Positions 24,001-31,835 of a stretch of 64,000 nucleotides of DNA are shown one piece after another. Position numbers and translations under genes: made by a program. A model generated the notes under the pieces. It was not told the DNA's origin and ran no database searches. It was given only the letters and a program-made list of their open reading frames with translations. The stretch is taken from contig JAEMWC010000135.1 in the NCBI GenBank assembly GCA_016490735.1, forward strand, positions 375,001 to 439,000, in the 5' to 3' direction. The first letter of the stretch is position 1, and each line of letters starts with the position of its first letter. Origin of the DNA: Pachyseris speciosa (taxonomy: Eukaryota; Cnidaria; Anthozoa; Scleractinia; Pachyseridae).

Positions 24001-27000
24001 TGAATTTCTCGACCTACCGCCACATATTTTGGAATTTCTGTGTACTGAAGATGACCACGAGCAGGAAATTTTGGCGGTAGGTCGGAGTGGCTGTGTGAAA
24101 AAGAATTGGGGGAAGGAACGGGCGCTGTCAAAAATTCTCGTTAGTTCCCAGCATGCAATGCACTGAATATGTGGAAAATGTCGGGAAGGCCCGAATGCAC
24201 TGGAACAAAAGGCTGTATCTACGCTCGGGAGAAGAATATGAACAAAAAAAGTCATTTCTAAGCTAGAAAAAGGACTGAATTTCGTTATGATGGTTGAGTT
24301 TTGGTTTTTCGACGATGATTTCCCTAAAAAAACATGAAGGCAAAAAGGGGCATTTTTGTTGTTTCTCTTTGACGTTAAAAACGGCCAGTTTCGTTCTTGT
24401 CCAAACTCAAAAGGCCATATTTGGTAAAAATCGCTACGTTTCTTGCATTTATTGGATATCCAAATTTAAAGGGCATTCCATTTCGTGCTCACAACTAACA
24501 GTTAAGGCAATATTCGTGCGATTGAGAGAGTTGCAATGTTTTGAAGCATGGGAGTTTTTTACGGCCGGTTTTGGCCGGCACAGGTGCCAATGGGTTAATA
24601 CTGATGGAATATGGTGTTGCTATATCAGTCCTTGGCAGCTGCCTACTGAGGTCAGTTCTAAATTTTTTTTTTCCATTAATGGTTGTTTTAAGATTCCAAC
24701 ACAAAGTCAATCACATATCTCAGGTTTACAAGCTCAACAAAACACCAACAGGTCATTAGTTCATGAGGACATGTACAAGTCCAGAATGGCCTAAAAATGT
24801 GCTGGCTGACTCACGTTTAATATTATAGACCTTCACAGAATAGAGTTCTGAGATGTCAAAACAAAATCAGCTTCAAAATCTTTATGTATTGCAGTATATT
24901 ATAATTATACCTTTCCCACCATACGTGTAGCATATCCAAGCTTTTTGAAATATTGTGGCATCAGAGTCTCATTAAGACCAAGTCCATATGGCTGAGCAGC
25001 CAAAATAACACCATGCTGCATGCCTAGAAAGATATCATACATTGTAATTAAAGGCTGGCCTTTAATTTGTAAAGCCAGAGAAAACAAAACCATGATTCAT
25101 TTTTTTACCCGTATGGATGGGATATCGGCCAGTCATGATAGCACTTCGAGTCGGTGTACATATGTGCTGCACATAATAGTTGTTAAGAATAATTCCACTG
25201 TTTGCCAGTCCATCGAGGTTTGGAGTTGGAATCTGCTTTGAGCCATGAAAACTCACATCATCAAAGCCCTGATGAACAGATGTCAGAAAAAAAAAATGAA
25301 GGTTAATGTTAACTAGATCATATATTATTTAGAGATCCAATATGAACCAATTTTTGAATATGGATGATGTCACTAGACAATGTAAAAATATTAATTTAAC
25401 AGCCCACCAGTTAATTTTTGCACGATCTTATTGGCTATTTTGGATCAAGTGGTGCAAATGGACAGGTATCAGGCAATATACCCTGTCTGCATCGATGTAT
25501 TTGTCCTCCAATTTTTTGGTTGCAAAAAAAGACAATTGAAAACAATTAAAGCCAGTTGTTTTAAAGTTTTTTGAATTTCAAATGGAAGAATCCAATCACA
25601 GTTAATTAAGTCAACCATGCAATCAATGCAGTTGTTTGTGTCATTCGCAATCATCATGTCACTTTTTTTCAACATTTTCATCTTTCAACTGTGTATACGA
25701 GATATGATGGAGGAGGAGGGTTATAAAATGCCGGTAAATAAGAAGGCAAATTATGACCTTTCTGGCTTTCTGATAAATTGTCCTCAAAATTTCACAGTTG
25801 CCCTTGAGGTAACTGTTCATTTTTCGGACAATCTATCAGCCTCTGAGATAAATTCTCCTCCAATTTACCAGCTGCCAAAAGGGGTTTATTTACTAAATGT
25901 ACTTGTATCTTTGAAATTTTTTGAGGGATAACCCATTGGCACCCGTGCCGGCCAAAACCGGCCGTAAAAAACTCCCATGCTTCAAAACATTGCAACTTTC
26001 TCAATCGCACGAATATTGCCTTAACTGTTAGTTGTGAGCACGAAATGGAATGCCCTTTAGATTTGGATATCCAATAAATGCAAGAAACGTAGCGATTTTT
26101 ACCAAATATCGCCTTTTGAGTTTGGACAAGAATGAAACTGACCGTTTTTAACGTCAAAGAGAAACGATAAAAATGCCCCTTTTTGCCTTCATGTTTTTTA
26201 AGGAAATCATCGCCGAAAATCCAAACTTCAACCATCATAACAAAATTCAGTCCTTTTTCTAGCTTAGAAATGACTTTTTTGTTCATATTCTTCTCCCGAG
26301 CGTAGATACAGCCTTTTGTTCCAATGCATTCGAGCCTTTCCGCCATTTTCAACATCTAGACCACATTGCATGCTGGGAAATGACGAGAATTTTTGACAGC
26401 ACCCGTTCCTTCTCCCAATTCTTTCACATATAAACTAAGTCTACAGCCACTCCGACCTACTGCCAAAAACTCCTGCTTATGGTCATCTTCGGTACTCAGA
26501 AATTCCAAAATATGTGGCGGTAGGTCGAGAAATTCATCAATAGTCAAGTCCCAAAGGTACTAAGTGTTCGACCGGCCAAATTCCCAGTTTGTCGAGTAAC
26601 AAGCCAAATTCAACAACAAAGTACATCACCTTGCTCGATTCTTTGAGAAAGTGGACTCTTAGCTACCGTCACGCTTAATGATGCTCATCAGGCAGCCGCT
26701 AAAGATGAAAAATGGCTGTAAATTTAGCAGAAATCGCAAGCAAACCAAACTTGGGCCATTGTTGTCGCTTCACGGATAAAAAATAGCTACGTCAAAATGA
26801 CGTTTCCAGAAACCTTGAGCCTCCAGTGGCTTAGGACAGCACCACTTTTCCCTGGTAGTTCAAATAAAGAGTCACGAATTGCTATTCATCGTTTATAGGT
26901 GGAAAATCACTCCGAAAATGTAAATTAAAACAGCCGGTAGTCAATGGGTTAATTATTAATTAAAATGTTATAAGCCCAGCTTATTGTGGTAGTTAACATT

Positions 27001-27135
27001 TAAATCAATGATAATTGCTTGCATTCTCACCAAATCATCAGCCAGTATAAATATAATATTTGGCTTGGAGTTCTGCGTTGATTCAGCTAGAGCTGACAAC
27101 AGGGCCAATACTGACACAACCCAGAGCATGTTCAT
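9046..27135 (-). CDS. ARSB: Arylsulfatase B-like gene 1 (frameshifted last exon)
   Basis: Sulfatase expected to hydrolyse sulfate esters of glycosaminoglycans in lysosomes or outside the cell. Coding exons (high to low) are 27031-27135, 25109-25268, 24911-25023, 22960-23109, 22023-22271, 13224-13368, 12737-13012 and 9046-9382, all with GT/AG borders. Seen: a signal peptide ([13 protein letters not shown]), ADDLGFDD metal ligands, the CTPTR site whose Cys becomes formylglycine, VGKWHLG, STDNGG and an LRGTK lysine, all as in human ARSB. Exon 8 lacks one base near 9350 relative to gene 2 (which reads YAPPG here), so the frame leaves after YAPP and stops at about residue 424. The tail, ending GVWSPWMD, is intact in the shifted frame. 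A weak acceptor at 9423 would keep the frame open. An acceptor just before the ATG implies a 5' UTR exon upstream, possibly near 28750. Pseudogene, assembly error and alternative splicing are all possible. Confidence 0.85.
9400..10176. other. Intron 7 of gene 1, unassigned part
   Basis: No exon is seen. The segment includes a short AC-rich tract near 9680 and otherwise ordinary sequence. Open frames on both strands here are short and have no recognisable motif. Confidence 0.5.
10185..10904. mobile_element. Non-autonomous TIR element, TAGCCTGCG ends, 8-bp duplication
   Basis: The ends TAGCCTGCGTAGCAAGCG (left) and its near-perfect inverse (right) extend for about 50 bp, including GTGTGGTTTCC and AGAAAGACCGAG. 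CTCGCACC (10177-10184) and CTAGCACC (10905-10912) flank it, an 8-bp duplication with one change, as in hAT or P-type elements. The minus strand contains a 99-codon frame (10337-10636, starting MAKERKDAFGAG) that I do not recognise; it may be a remnant of internal coding sequence. Confidence 0.75.
11290..11460 (-). CDS. Candidate first exon, Ala/Pro-rich, unrecognised
   Basis: A 57-codon open segment starts MAVADEQHPVVQRPRAEKN and ends APAEPLE just before a GT-containing possible donor (GAG|GTTTTTC). It is richer in G+C than its surroundings and Ala/Pro-rich. A TATATAAGG motif lies at 11574-11582, about 115 bases upstream of the ATG. No partner exon was found and the following minus sequence is pyrimidine-rich. 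It could be the start of a transposon gene nested in intron 7 of sulfatase gene 1, or chance. Confidence 0.25.
11574..11582 (-). promoter_or_regulatory. TATA-box-like motif
   Basis: TATATAAGG on the minus strand lies upstream of the candidate Ala/Pro-rich exon. The spacing would place a start site at about 11550. No other promoter evidence exists. Confidence 0.25.
11901..11977. repeat. Hairpin-forming inverted repeat
   Basis: CTCCTTCGCAGCCGT and its exact inverse are separated by 13 bases, and GATAGGCTAT-like sequence extends the pairing outwards to about 30 bp per arm with some mismatch. This is a very short palindromic element of the type common in coral introns. Confidence 0.65.
12173..12610. 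mobile_element. TIR element with ATACCGTATTTCC ends
   Basis: The left end ATACCGTATTTCCTCGAATA and the inverted right end ATACCCTATTTCCTTGAA continue into GGCGCCC/AGCGCCC. A TA dinucleotide at each edge suggests a TA target. Inside is a tandem CATCCTACATG array (about 12385-12440). No coding sequence is present. It sits in intron 7 of gene 1, close to exon 7. Confidence 0.65.
12611..12655. repeat. GTCT-rich simple repeat
   Basis: A short run of GTCTGTCTGT-type units lies just inside intron 7. A longer version is at the same intron position in gene 2 (36230-36345), so it predates the gene duplication. Confidence 0.5.
13461..13938. mobile_element. Nested pair of repeats in intron 5 of gene 1
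   Basis: The outer repeat begins GCTTTGGTTTTGCGTTAC and ends near GCTTTGGTTTGGGTTTAACG, a dispersed element type with CCAATCA-rich ends that I associate with anthozoan genomes. It is interrupted at about 13593-13828 by an inverted-repeat element whose ends share AGTTTCATACCGTGAGGTA and GGGTCGAGTGCGGAC. Joining the flanks across the insertion gives a continuous outer repeat. Confidence 0.55.
14474..15915. mobile_element. TIR element GAGGGTCCCCTATAC with host LINE inside
   Basis: The left end GAGGGTCCCCTATAC is mirrored at the right end (GTATAGGGGACCCTC). Both are flanked by AATATG (14468-14473 and 15916-15921). Both subterminal regions carry many TCACG units (for example TTCACGTTCACG at left and AATCACGAATCACG at right), likely transposase-binding repeats. 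The interior is mostly a LINE fragment (14990-15720). No transposase is seen. Confidence 0.65.
14990..15720 (-). mobile_element. LINE C-terminal fragment with (ATGT)n tail
   Basis: The minus-strand frame 15401-15730 reads WQMVFNVTKCHLLRITNK, then YLGVRCAEALRW, then AKANKSLGLIRRLLKP and IRPTLEYAS, the post-catalytic region of a CR1/Rex-type reverse transcriptase. Frame 15048-15236 completes the end with SSYPKLRTTRRHQ and FNYSFFPRTI. After the stop comes AATAAAGTG and then an (ATGT)n array (14990-15041), a normal LINE 3' tail. A frameshift separates the two frames, so the copy is dead. Confidence 0.75.
16362..18325 (+). pseudogene. Decayed, transposon-interrupted repetitive cnidarian gene
   Basis: A basic N-terminus (MGKTGAERLRESCERKKRK, from 16362) runs in one frame to about 16730. 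Homology then shifts frame (SDAIPSEHRKLAHDFWSS and PTGNKKHM) and reaches GVRTYV at 16935. Here a 743-bp element is inserted. Beyond it the frame resumes with RTQTEVFLEFEAKYPETKMG, GQRSFEVQTVL, TCCCR, ETRMIFQSCIDF and, near 18250, HVCCVHDYSKN. This resembles a multi-copy family that I remember from cnidarian protein predictions and cannot name; a transposon-borne origin is likely. Stops and frameshifts rule out function. It lies in intron 5 of sulfatase gene 1, on the opposite strand. Confidence 0.5.
16936..17678. mobile_element. MITE with CTAGATACAAATATC ends
   Basis: CTAGATACAAATATC at the left is mirrored by GATATTTGTATCTAG at the right. Both ends carry repeated GATATTTAGAA units. TACGTC occurs on both sides (16930-16935 and 17679-17684), which splits a Tyr-Val codon pair of the host ORF. 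Removing the element and one TACGTC restores the reading frame of the decayed gene. Confidence 0.75.
18328..18495. mobile_element. 168-bp MITE with 21-bp terminal repeats
   Basis: Its outer ends, ACTGCAGAATACCCGGCCAC plus one base, are perfectly inverted. TA flanks both sides, so a TA target is likely. It truncates the decayed gene just after the CVHDYS-like block. Confidence 0.7.
18509..18564. mobile_element. 56-bp palindromic mini-element
   Basis: TAGCCTGCGTGCAGACGTCT and its inverse are separated by only about a dozen bases. CCACTAGTG (18500-18508) and CCACTGGTG (18565-18573) look like a 9-bp duplication with one change. Its first nine bases equal those of the element at 10185-10904. Confidence 0.55.
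18800..19363. mobile_element. TTAA-flanked MITE with long inverted arms
   Basis: AGTGCTACTACGATCAGAAA begins the left arm and its inverse (one change seen) ends the right arm. The arms run for about 250 bp with the centre near 19080. TTAA sits at both borders (18796-18799 and 19364-19367), as in piggyBac- or Kolobok-type insertions. Open frames inside are arm artefacts. Confidence 0.65.
19400..19800. other. Intronic spacer, nothing recognised
   Basis: AT-rich sequence with short A and T runs. No exon, terminal repeat or RNA-like fold is evident. Confidence 0.4.
19814..21310 (-). CDS. Candidate nested multi-exon gene, possibly BEN-like
   Basis: Exon 1 at 21130-21310 (MTSRLALKSYKYALFYFP... 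to a perfect GTAAGT donor) is followed by a T-rich acceptor and exon 2 at 20918-21040 (VGYFNGSSTFFEPGLRNAEP...). A third acceptor at 20854 opens an exon with ELELEKIRAAHRKKPILLEE. Later open segments show VFVPWICHSAAETPS (different frame), LPPISGANAYSVKEVV and, at 20127-19990, EELDKLKNKYTCIL with RARLAVAITNTITTAEQRIG and KPELDINI. The last resembles a BEN domain, and exon 1 resembles N-termini of cnidarian BEN-type predictions (KYALFYFP, AKIIALAG). The frame ends with AATAAA at 19814-19819. Frame changes inside exon 3 and before the C-terminus suggest decay or missed introns. It lies within intron 5 of sulfatase gene 1, same strand. The family call is tentative. Confidence 0.35.
21420..22020. 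other. Intron 5 of gene 1, unassigned part
   Basis: No exon or terminal repeat is recognised between the candidate nested gene and sulfatase exon 5. Sequence is AT-rich with a GAGA-rich spot near 21820. Confidence 0.4.
22741..22770 (-). repeat. Duplicated 3' edge of sulfatase exon 4
   Basis: ATTACCTCTGTACCATTATG at 22746-22765 repeats the end of exon 4 with its splice donor (22955-22974). It is a non-coding micro-duplication inside intron 4. Confidence 0.55.
22775..22940. repeat. Intron 4 segment nearly identical to gene 2 intron 4
   Basis: From TTTTGTACCAC to GTCTTCCAAGG this matches 40849-41013 with only a few substitutions and one small indel. The rest of intron 4 is much less similar. 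Confidence 0.75.
23190..23400. repeat. Purine-rich tract with long G run
   Basis: GA- and G-rich sequence ends in an almost pure G run of about 20 bases near 23380-23398. It lies in intron 3 of gene 1 and may be prone to G-quadruplex formation or assembly length errors. Confidence 0.5.
23593..24594 (+). mobile_element. TTAA/CCCATTG element copy A (piggyBac-like ends)
   Basis: The element begins CCCATTGACTACCG and ends CACAGGTGCCAATGGG, with TTAA on both sides (23589-23592, 24595-24598). CCC...GGG ends with TTAA targets fit the piggyBac superfamily. The plus strand carries a degraded frame (TIDEFLDLPPHILEFL..., then KKVISKLEKGLNFVMMVE), also found in the inverted copy at 25932-26948. I do not recognise this product as transposase. 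It lies in intron 3 of sulfatase gene 1. Confidence 0.7.
25932..26948 (-). mobile_element. TTAA/CCCATTG element copy B, inverted
   Basis: Minus-strand relative of copy A over its full length. Ends are CCCATTGGCACC and GTCAATGGG; the target is TTAA at 26949-26952 and a mutated ATAA at 25928-25931. Its minus frames 25792-26355 and 26356-26547 read the same unknown product (DEFLDLPPHILEFLSTEDDH; EKGLNFVMMVEVWIFGDDF). It occupies intron 1 of gene 1. The two copies could pair as a 1-kb stem in the primary transcript. Confidence 0.7.
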
Positions 27136-27141
27136 CCTGAA

Positions 27142-28060
27142 AAAAAAAAATCAATAATTTCCTTCAGTATATAATCAATATGATGGTAAGGATAAGTGAG
27201 TGCATGCATAGCACTTGCCTGACAACTACAGCTGTAGCACTTTAATCAGGGACTGGTAGCTACCAGCCACTGAATTCAGAAAATGAATTATAAACCAGTC
27301 ACATGTGAATGGGTTTGATTCCTTTAATTGTTAGAAAATGTTACTGAAAACTCCAAAAGTGAGGAGTGACACTTGAGATGCATGATTAAGTCTTTAATGG
27401 GTGAAATTTATGTAACAGCCCTCTTCTTTTCTGTTCTGTGAATTAATAATCAAGACAAAATTATCAAAAGCAAGCTCCTCCTCTTCTGTTAATATCTCTT
27501 ATTCATCTTTTGTAGTATCTTGTTGCAAATACATGTATTTGCTTAATTTTCATTTGGCTATTTTCATGGTTGTACTGTATATGCGCTTGATGGCTGAAAT
27601 TTTAGCTAATTCTTACATTGCTGGAGTAATTATGCCAAGCATAATGTGATCACTAGTGGATGTACAAATCAGGAATGAAGCACCAATTAAGCAAATGAGT
27701 GAAATCAGCCTCTGCACAGTCCCACAACTTGGAAATTAAATGGCATGGCCATTTTCCAAGTTAAAAGGATTAAACCACTCATACAAAGAGGAACTTTGTA
27801 AACAATGAAAAATAACAACAGTCATATATATGCAAACTGCCGATCAAGTAACTAATTATTTTTAAAATACTTTGATTCATGTTTCACTATTTCAAATTAC
27901 TACTGTTTATTGAAATAAGTTTTTAAAGAGGGCAATAATGATACAAGGATGATATCTAATGAAAATGCAAATAGACAGACAGATGTAGCCACAGATGCAG
28001 CCACTGATATATCTGTCTTCTGATTTCTTTTTCACAGCACTGACAATTTAATCGTTACAC
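27142..28060. other. 5' region of gene 1, no exon confirmed
   Basis: Between the splice acceptor that precedes the start codon and the next repeat I see no recognisable element. A 5' UTR exon must lie upstream; GATAAAG|GTATTG on the minus strand at about 28749 is a possible donor. Confidence 0.3.
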
Positions 28061-28061
28061 A

Positions 28062-28198
28062 ATGCACTTATCAATTGAAATCCCCCCCACCCCCACCCCC
28101 ACCCCTGAACGAAGGAACAAAGGGGGAATGAGGGGTGTTTGATCAAATTTGATAGCATGTTTTGCCCCTGGGGTGGGGATTTCAATTGACAAGTGCAT
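28062..28198. mobile_element. 137-bp MITE with ATGCACTTRTCAATTG ends
   Basis: The left ATGCACTTATCAATTGAAAT is mirrored by ATTTCAATTGACAAGTGCAT at the right, followed inwards by C-rich and G-rich runs that also pair. Related termini occur at 1888 and at both ends of 38243-38866. Confidence 0.7.
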
Positions 28199-28908
28199 AA
28201 CAAAACCAGCTCTAAAAGAGTGGATTCGATCGTTTCAAAACTATATAAGGAGCCCTCTGAGCCCTGAAGAATTCAGGTGCTTGTGGCCTATATACTTGTA
28301 TATCAAGCTCACATTAGAGTTGAACAAAAGTTGGCATATATAATAAGGATGAAAAATGGTTAATTGAATTAGTGTTTCACATGACAATCACCGCCACTTA
28401 ATTCACAACGTGCAACATAGCACACTTGTAAGTCTTCCAGGGGTCACGACATTGTTCTTAATCACGTAACAGATGCTGCAGAGCTCCTTTTTTTACAAAC
28501 ATTGACCACAAATAATAAGCTTTCAAAATATCCTACCGCGCAACAAATACAGATATGGTGTAATTCGTCGCATAAAAAAATATGAAATAGATCCTAGCTA
28601 TATTGATCACATTTCGTAAAGCTTGAGTACACATTCGTCAAGCTAAGCGCCTCCGTCAACATTTGTGTAAGGAATAAAGAAAGTTAGATTGGTTGTTTAC
28701 TAAGCGCGAGTTATATCAAATCCTGCATTGGAAAGGCAAATAGCAATACCTTTATCAAGTCAGAGAATTCAGCCAACCGCTTGAGCTGCCGCTGCTGTTG
28801 TTTCGTCAAAGCAGACGGTCACAAAACACCAACGTGAACTTGACTTCTGCATTTGAAGGCTCATGCATGACAGTCACAAGATGTTTCTCAGGGTTTACCT
28901 AAAACATG

Positions 28909-29045
28909 GAATCCGGAATCCGGAATCCGGAATCCGGAATCCGGAATCCAGAATCCAGAATCTGGATTCCGGAATACGGAATGAGGAATGCGGAATGCGG
29001 AATCCGGAATCCGGAATCCGAAATATGAAATCCGGAATACGGAAT
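28909..29045. repeat. GGAATCC subterminal array, left
   Basis: At least a dozen GGAATCC or GGAATNC units in tandem, with single-base variants. Both strands are open because the unit has no stop in some frames; this is not coding. Confidence 0.8.
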
Positions 29046-30293
29046 GTACAGAAGTTTGGTAAAAAATTTTGACAAAGGTTGAAGTCACTTGGGTAATAAT
29101 ATGGTCAACAAATTATATGATGACTTAGCCTGAGTTTTGCAGCAATCAAGCAATCAAGCAATCAATCAATCTAGGGCAGCATTTTAATACTTTGGTTTTG
29201 CTTTTAATAAACCGCCTGATTCCTTTAAAGCACACAGCTTTCAATCACACTTCAACGATACTAATCAATGCTTTGTGCATTTTGAACATTTTGAATTAAA
29301 ATCATTTTAATTAAAAGCACCTTTTCTTATTCTTTTTGTCGATGAATAGTGTTAGGCCTGTCCACAAGTTGACGGCAACTTTTTGAACAACTTTCGATTT
29401 TCGATCAACCTTTTTTGATTTCGAGCAACTTTTTTTCCGTTTTCAATGTTTTGTTATTGATTTCAGCTAGATCTTTATAAAACAAGAGCTATTTTAAACG
29501 CTTCGTGACCAAAAAGCAGAGAAAAATCACTTTGCATATCTTGACTTAATTGCGCGTGGGAACGCTTACGCCTGATTGGTCATTGTCTGTTGCTCCATGC
29601 TGGAATGTTTGGGAACTGTATCGGCGCGTACATTTCAGGTTGTCGAGTGGCCGTCGATAAAACGTGGAACATGGGACATTCTGGAACATCCCGGTACATT
29701 CAGGAACATCTCCAAAAGACGAAGAAAGATCACTTTAAAAAAAAACTTTTAAATATACAGAAAAAAAGAAACTAACACGAAATAAATATAATCCGAGAGA
29801 TTAATTGGAGAAAAAAAGAAGACAAAAAAATATTTATTTCAAAAAAGAAAAACAAAAAGAAAAGACGTTTATAAATGCCCCACCTGGAAATGATAGCTAT
29901 GGGGGCTGGGTGAGGATTGTTTTAGCGCTTTCGTTTGCTTACAACATTTTCACCCTCATACAGTTGTACCGTCTTCAGTCATTGCTCTTTTTTTCGAAAA
30001 AACCTAAGTCAGTATGGTGCCCAATATACCTTGAAACTTTTATATAGGAACCTTGAGCACGCAAAATCCGCTGCTCTCCACTTCTGATTGGTTAAGGATA
30101 TCTACAACAACTGAGGACTTGGTCAGGCCTACTTTTACAGTAGGCGATAAACGTGGTTAATCTGCTCCAAGAAAGATTTTCTTCCCAATAGCAATGCTTC
30201 TCACTCCGTTTTTGCAGCGATGGCTGCACTGCATGGGCCTGTTTGTTTCTTAAGGTTAAACTAGTGTAAAATCTCGCGGATCAGCTCTTTAAG

Positions 30294-30615
30294 TTGCATT
30301 TAATGATCCTGCATACGGTCTTTCTTAATAGTTATCCTTATATCCCTCCACATCGACTCAACTGGAAAGAACAAACCAAGTCCCAGACTAAGACTTCACT
30401 CCTGTCACCTACCTCCTCCTGTAAGACATCTATCGTCTTCATGGTCAGTGCTTATAGCTTAAGATCTACGATTGCACCTGTCCTTTCTATTCCGAGAGAG
30501 TCGGGAACTTTTCAGCACTCGGCAGCAACTACTTTTAATAAGCTCCCTGTAGCTATTAGAAACATAACTGAGTATAACTCCTTTTGTCGTAGTGTGAAGA
30601 GACATTTTTTATCTT

Positions 30616-30694
<79 letters not shown>
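30294..30694 (+). mobile_element. LINE 3' end with (ATT)n tail
   Basis: The frame contains YSLRSTIAPVLSIPRESG, FQHSAATTFNKLPVAIRN and FCRSVKRHFLS, the usual LINE C-terminal block, and runs directly into a pure (ATT)n tract (about 30626-30694). It is inserted in the GGAATCC transposon. Confidence 0.65.
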
Positions 30695-31023
30695 GGTTCT
30701 TTTAACCCTCTTATTAATTATTAATTCCAGTTTCTAGATTCCGTATTCCGGATTCCAGATTCTGGATTCTGGATTCCGGATTCCGGATTCCGGATTCCGG
30801 ATTCCATGTTTTAGGTAAACCCGTTTCTCAAGCCCAGTTCTCTGCTGCTGCTCACTCAGCCCCTCTTCCCAAACCTTTTGGCCGTTTCCTGTCCAAGCGC
30901 TTTTCCTCATCGTTGGATTGGTTAGGTGATTTCGTGTTCTACTGGGGAAAAACGGTGTTGATCAGCCTTTTCAGTCAGCTGAAAAATAAGTTGTAATGGT
31001 TGAAAACGATGGGTAGCATCCGC

Positions 31024-31826
31024 GGGTTTCAACAAAACACTGATTCCCCGTTTACTGATCCCCCACTGATCCCCTACTGATCCCCTTACTGATCCCCCTA
31101 CTGGTCCCCTATAAAATTCACTGGAAAAAGTAAGACAACAAAATAAAAAATGATTTGAGGCTGAATCAAGTTCATGGATAAATTCTGGCTTACCTCAGAG
31201 TTCAAAGATGGCGGAAACTTGGTCCGACGGAGGACCTACTTTCTGACTCGTTTCACCGTACCCAAGTACCCAAGTTCTCTTCTACGATGGTCTAAACGAG
31301 CGCAAAATCAATTGAAGCATCATCAAGTATGTTATCCGTATGTACGCCACGATTACGGCAACAACGAAGACTGGAAGAAACGAAAACAGTTCGACGATAA
31401 ACACCCACGGAACGACACTGCAACCGGATGTTGATTGGATCGACTTCCGGTTTGTTATGTCGCTCGCTTGACGCTTGTGTTTATCTTCCAACCGTTTTCG
31501 TTTCTTTCTGTCTTCGTTGTTGCCGTTGTCGTGGCTTTTCGCAGACACGGATAACATACTTGATGATGCTTCAATTGATTTTGCGCTCGTTTATCGTAGA
31601 AGAGAACTGGGGTACTTGTAATGACTGTGAAACAAGTCAGAAAGTAGGTCCTCCGTCGGACCAAGTTTCCGCCATCTTTGAACTCTGAGGTAAGCCAGAA
31701 TTTATCCTCGAACTTGATTCAGCCTCATATCATTTTTTTATTTTGTTGTCTTACTTTTTCCAGTGAATTTTATAGGGGATCAGTAGGGGGATCAGTAAAC
31801 GGGGCATCAGTGTTTTGTCGAAGCCC
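31024..31826. mobile_element. 803-bp palindrome with 9-bp target duplication (MULE-like)
   Basis: Two arms of about 400 bp meet near 31435. The ends GGGTTTCAACAAAACACTG and GGGCTTCGACAAAACACTG (inverted) are abutted by AGCATCCGC on both sides (31015-31023 and 31827-31835). Arms include ACTGATCCCC tandem units and TTCAAAGATGGCGG. Long terminal repeats plus a 9-bp duplication are typical of Mutator-like elements. The mirrored open frames inside are arm by-products. Confidence 0.8.
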
Positions 31827-31835
31827 AGCATCCGC

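Larger units (their letters stand above)
28891..30822. mobile_element. 1.9-kb TIR element with GGAATCC subterminal arrays
   Basis: Ends: GGGTTTACCTAAAACATGG at 28891 and its exact inverse ending at 30822. The 8-bp sequence GTTTCTCA directly abuts both (28883-28890 and 30823-30830), a clean target duplication of hAT/P-type length. Just inside each end is an array of GGAATCC units (28909-29045 and, inverted, about 30738-30808). The interior has no intact transposase; it includes a LINE tail (30294-30694) and AT-rich sequence. The arrays explain the scattered GGAATCC clusters elsewhere in the window. Confidence 0.8.

Noticed and set aside
28863..29088. Open frames with ESGIRNPE-type repeats on both strands
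   Set aside because: They are translations of the GGAATCC array and have no independent support.
30600..30737. Poly-tyrosine frame
   Set aside because: It is read-through of the (ATT)n microsatellite after the LINE C-terminus.
31174..31688. Four overlapping open frames on both strands
   Set aside because: They are the mirrored arms of the 803-bp palindrome, so each frame appears twice by symmetry.
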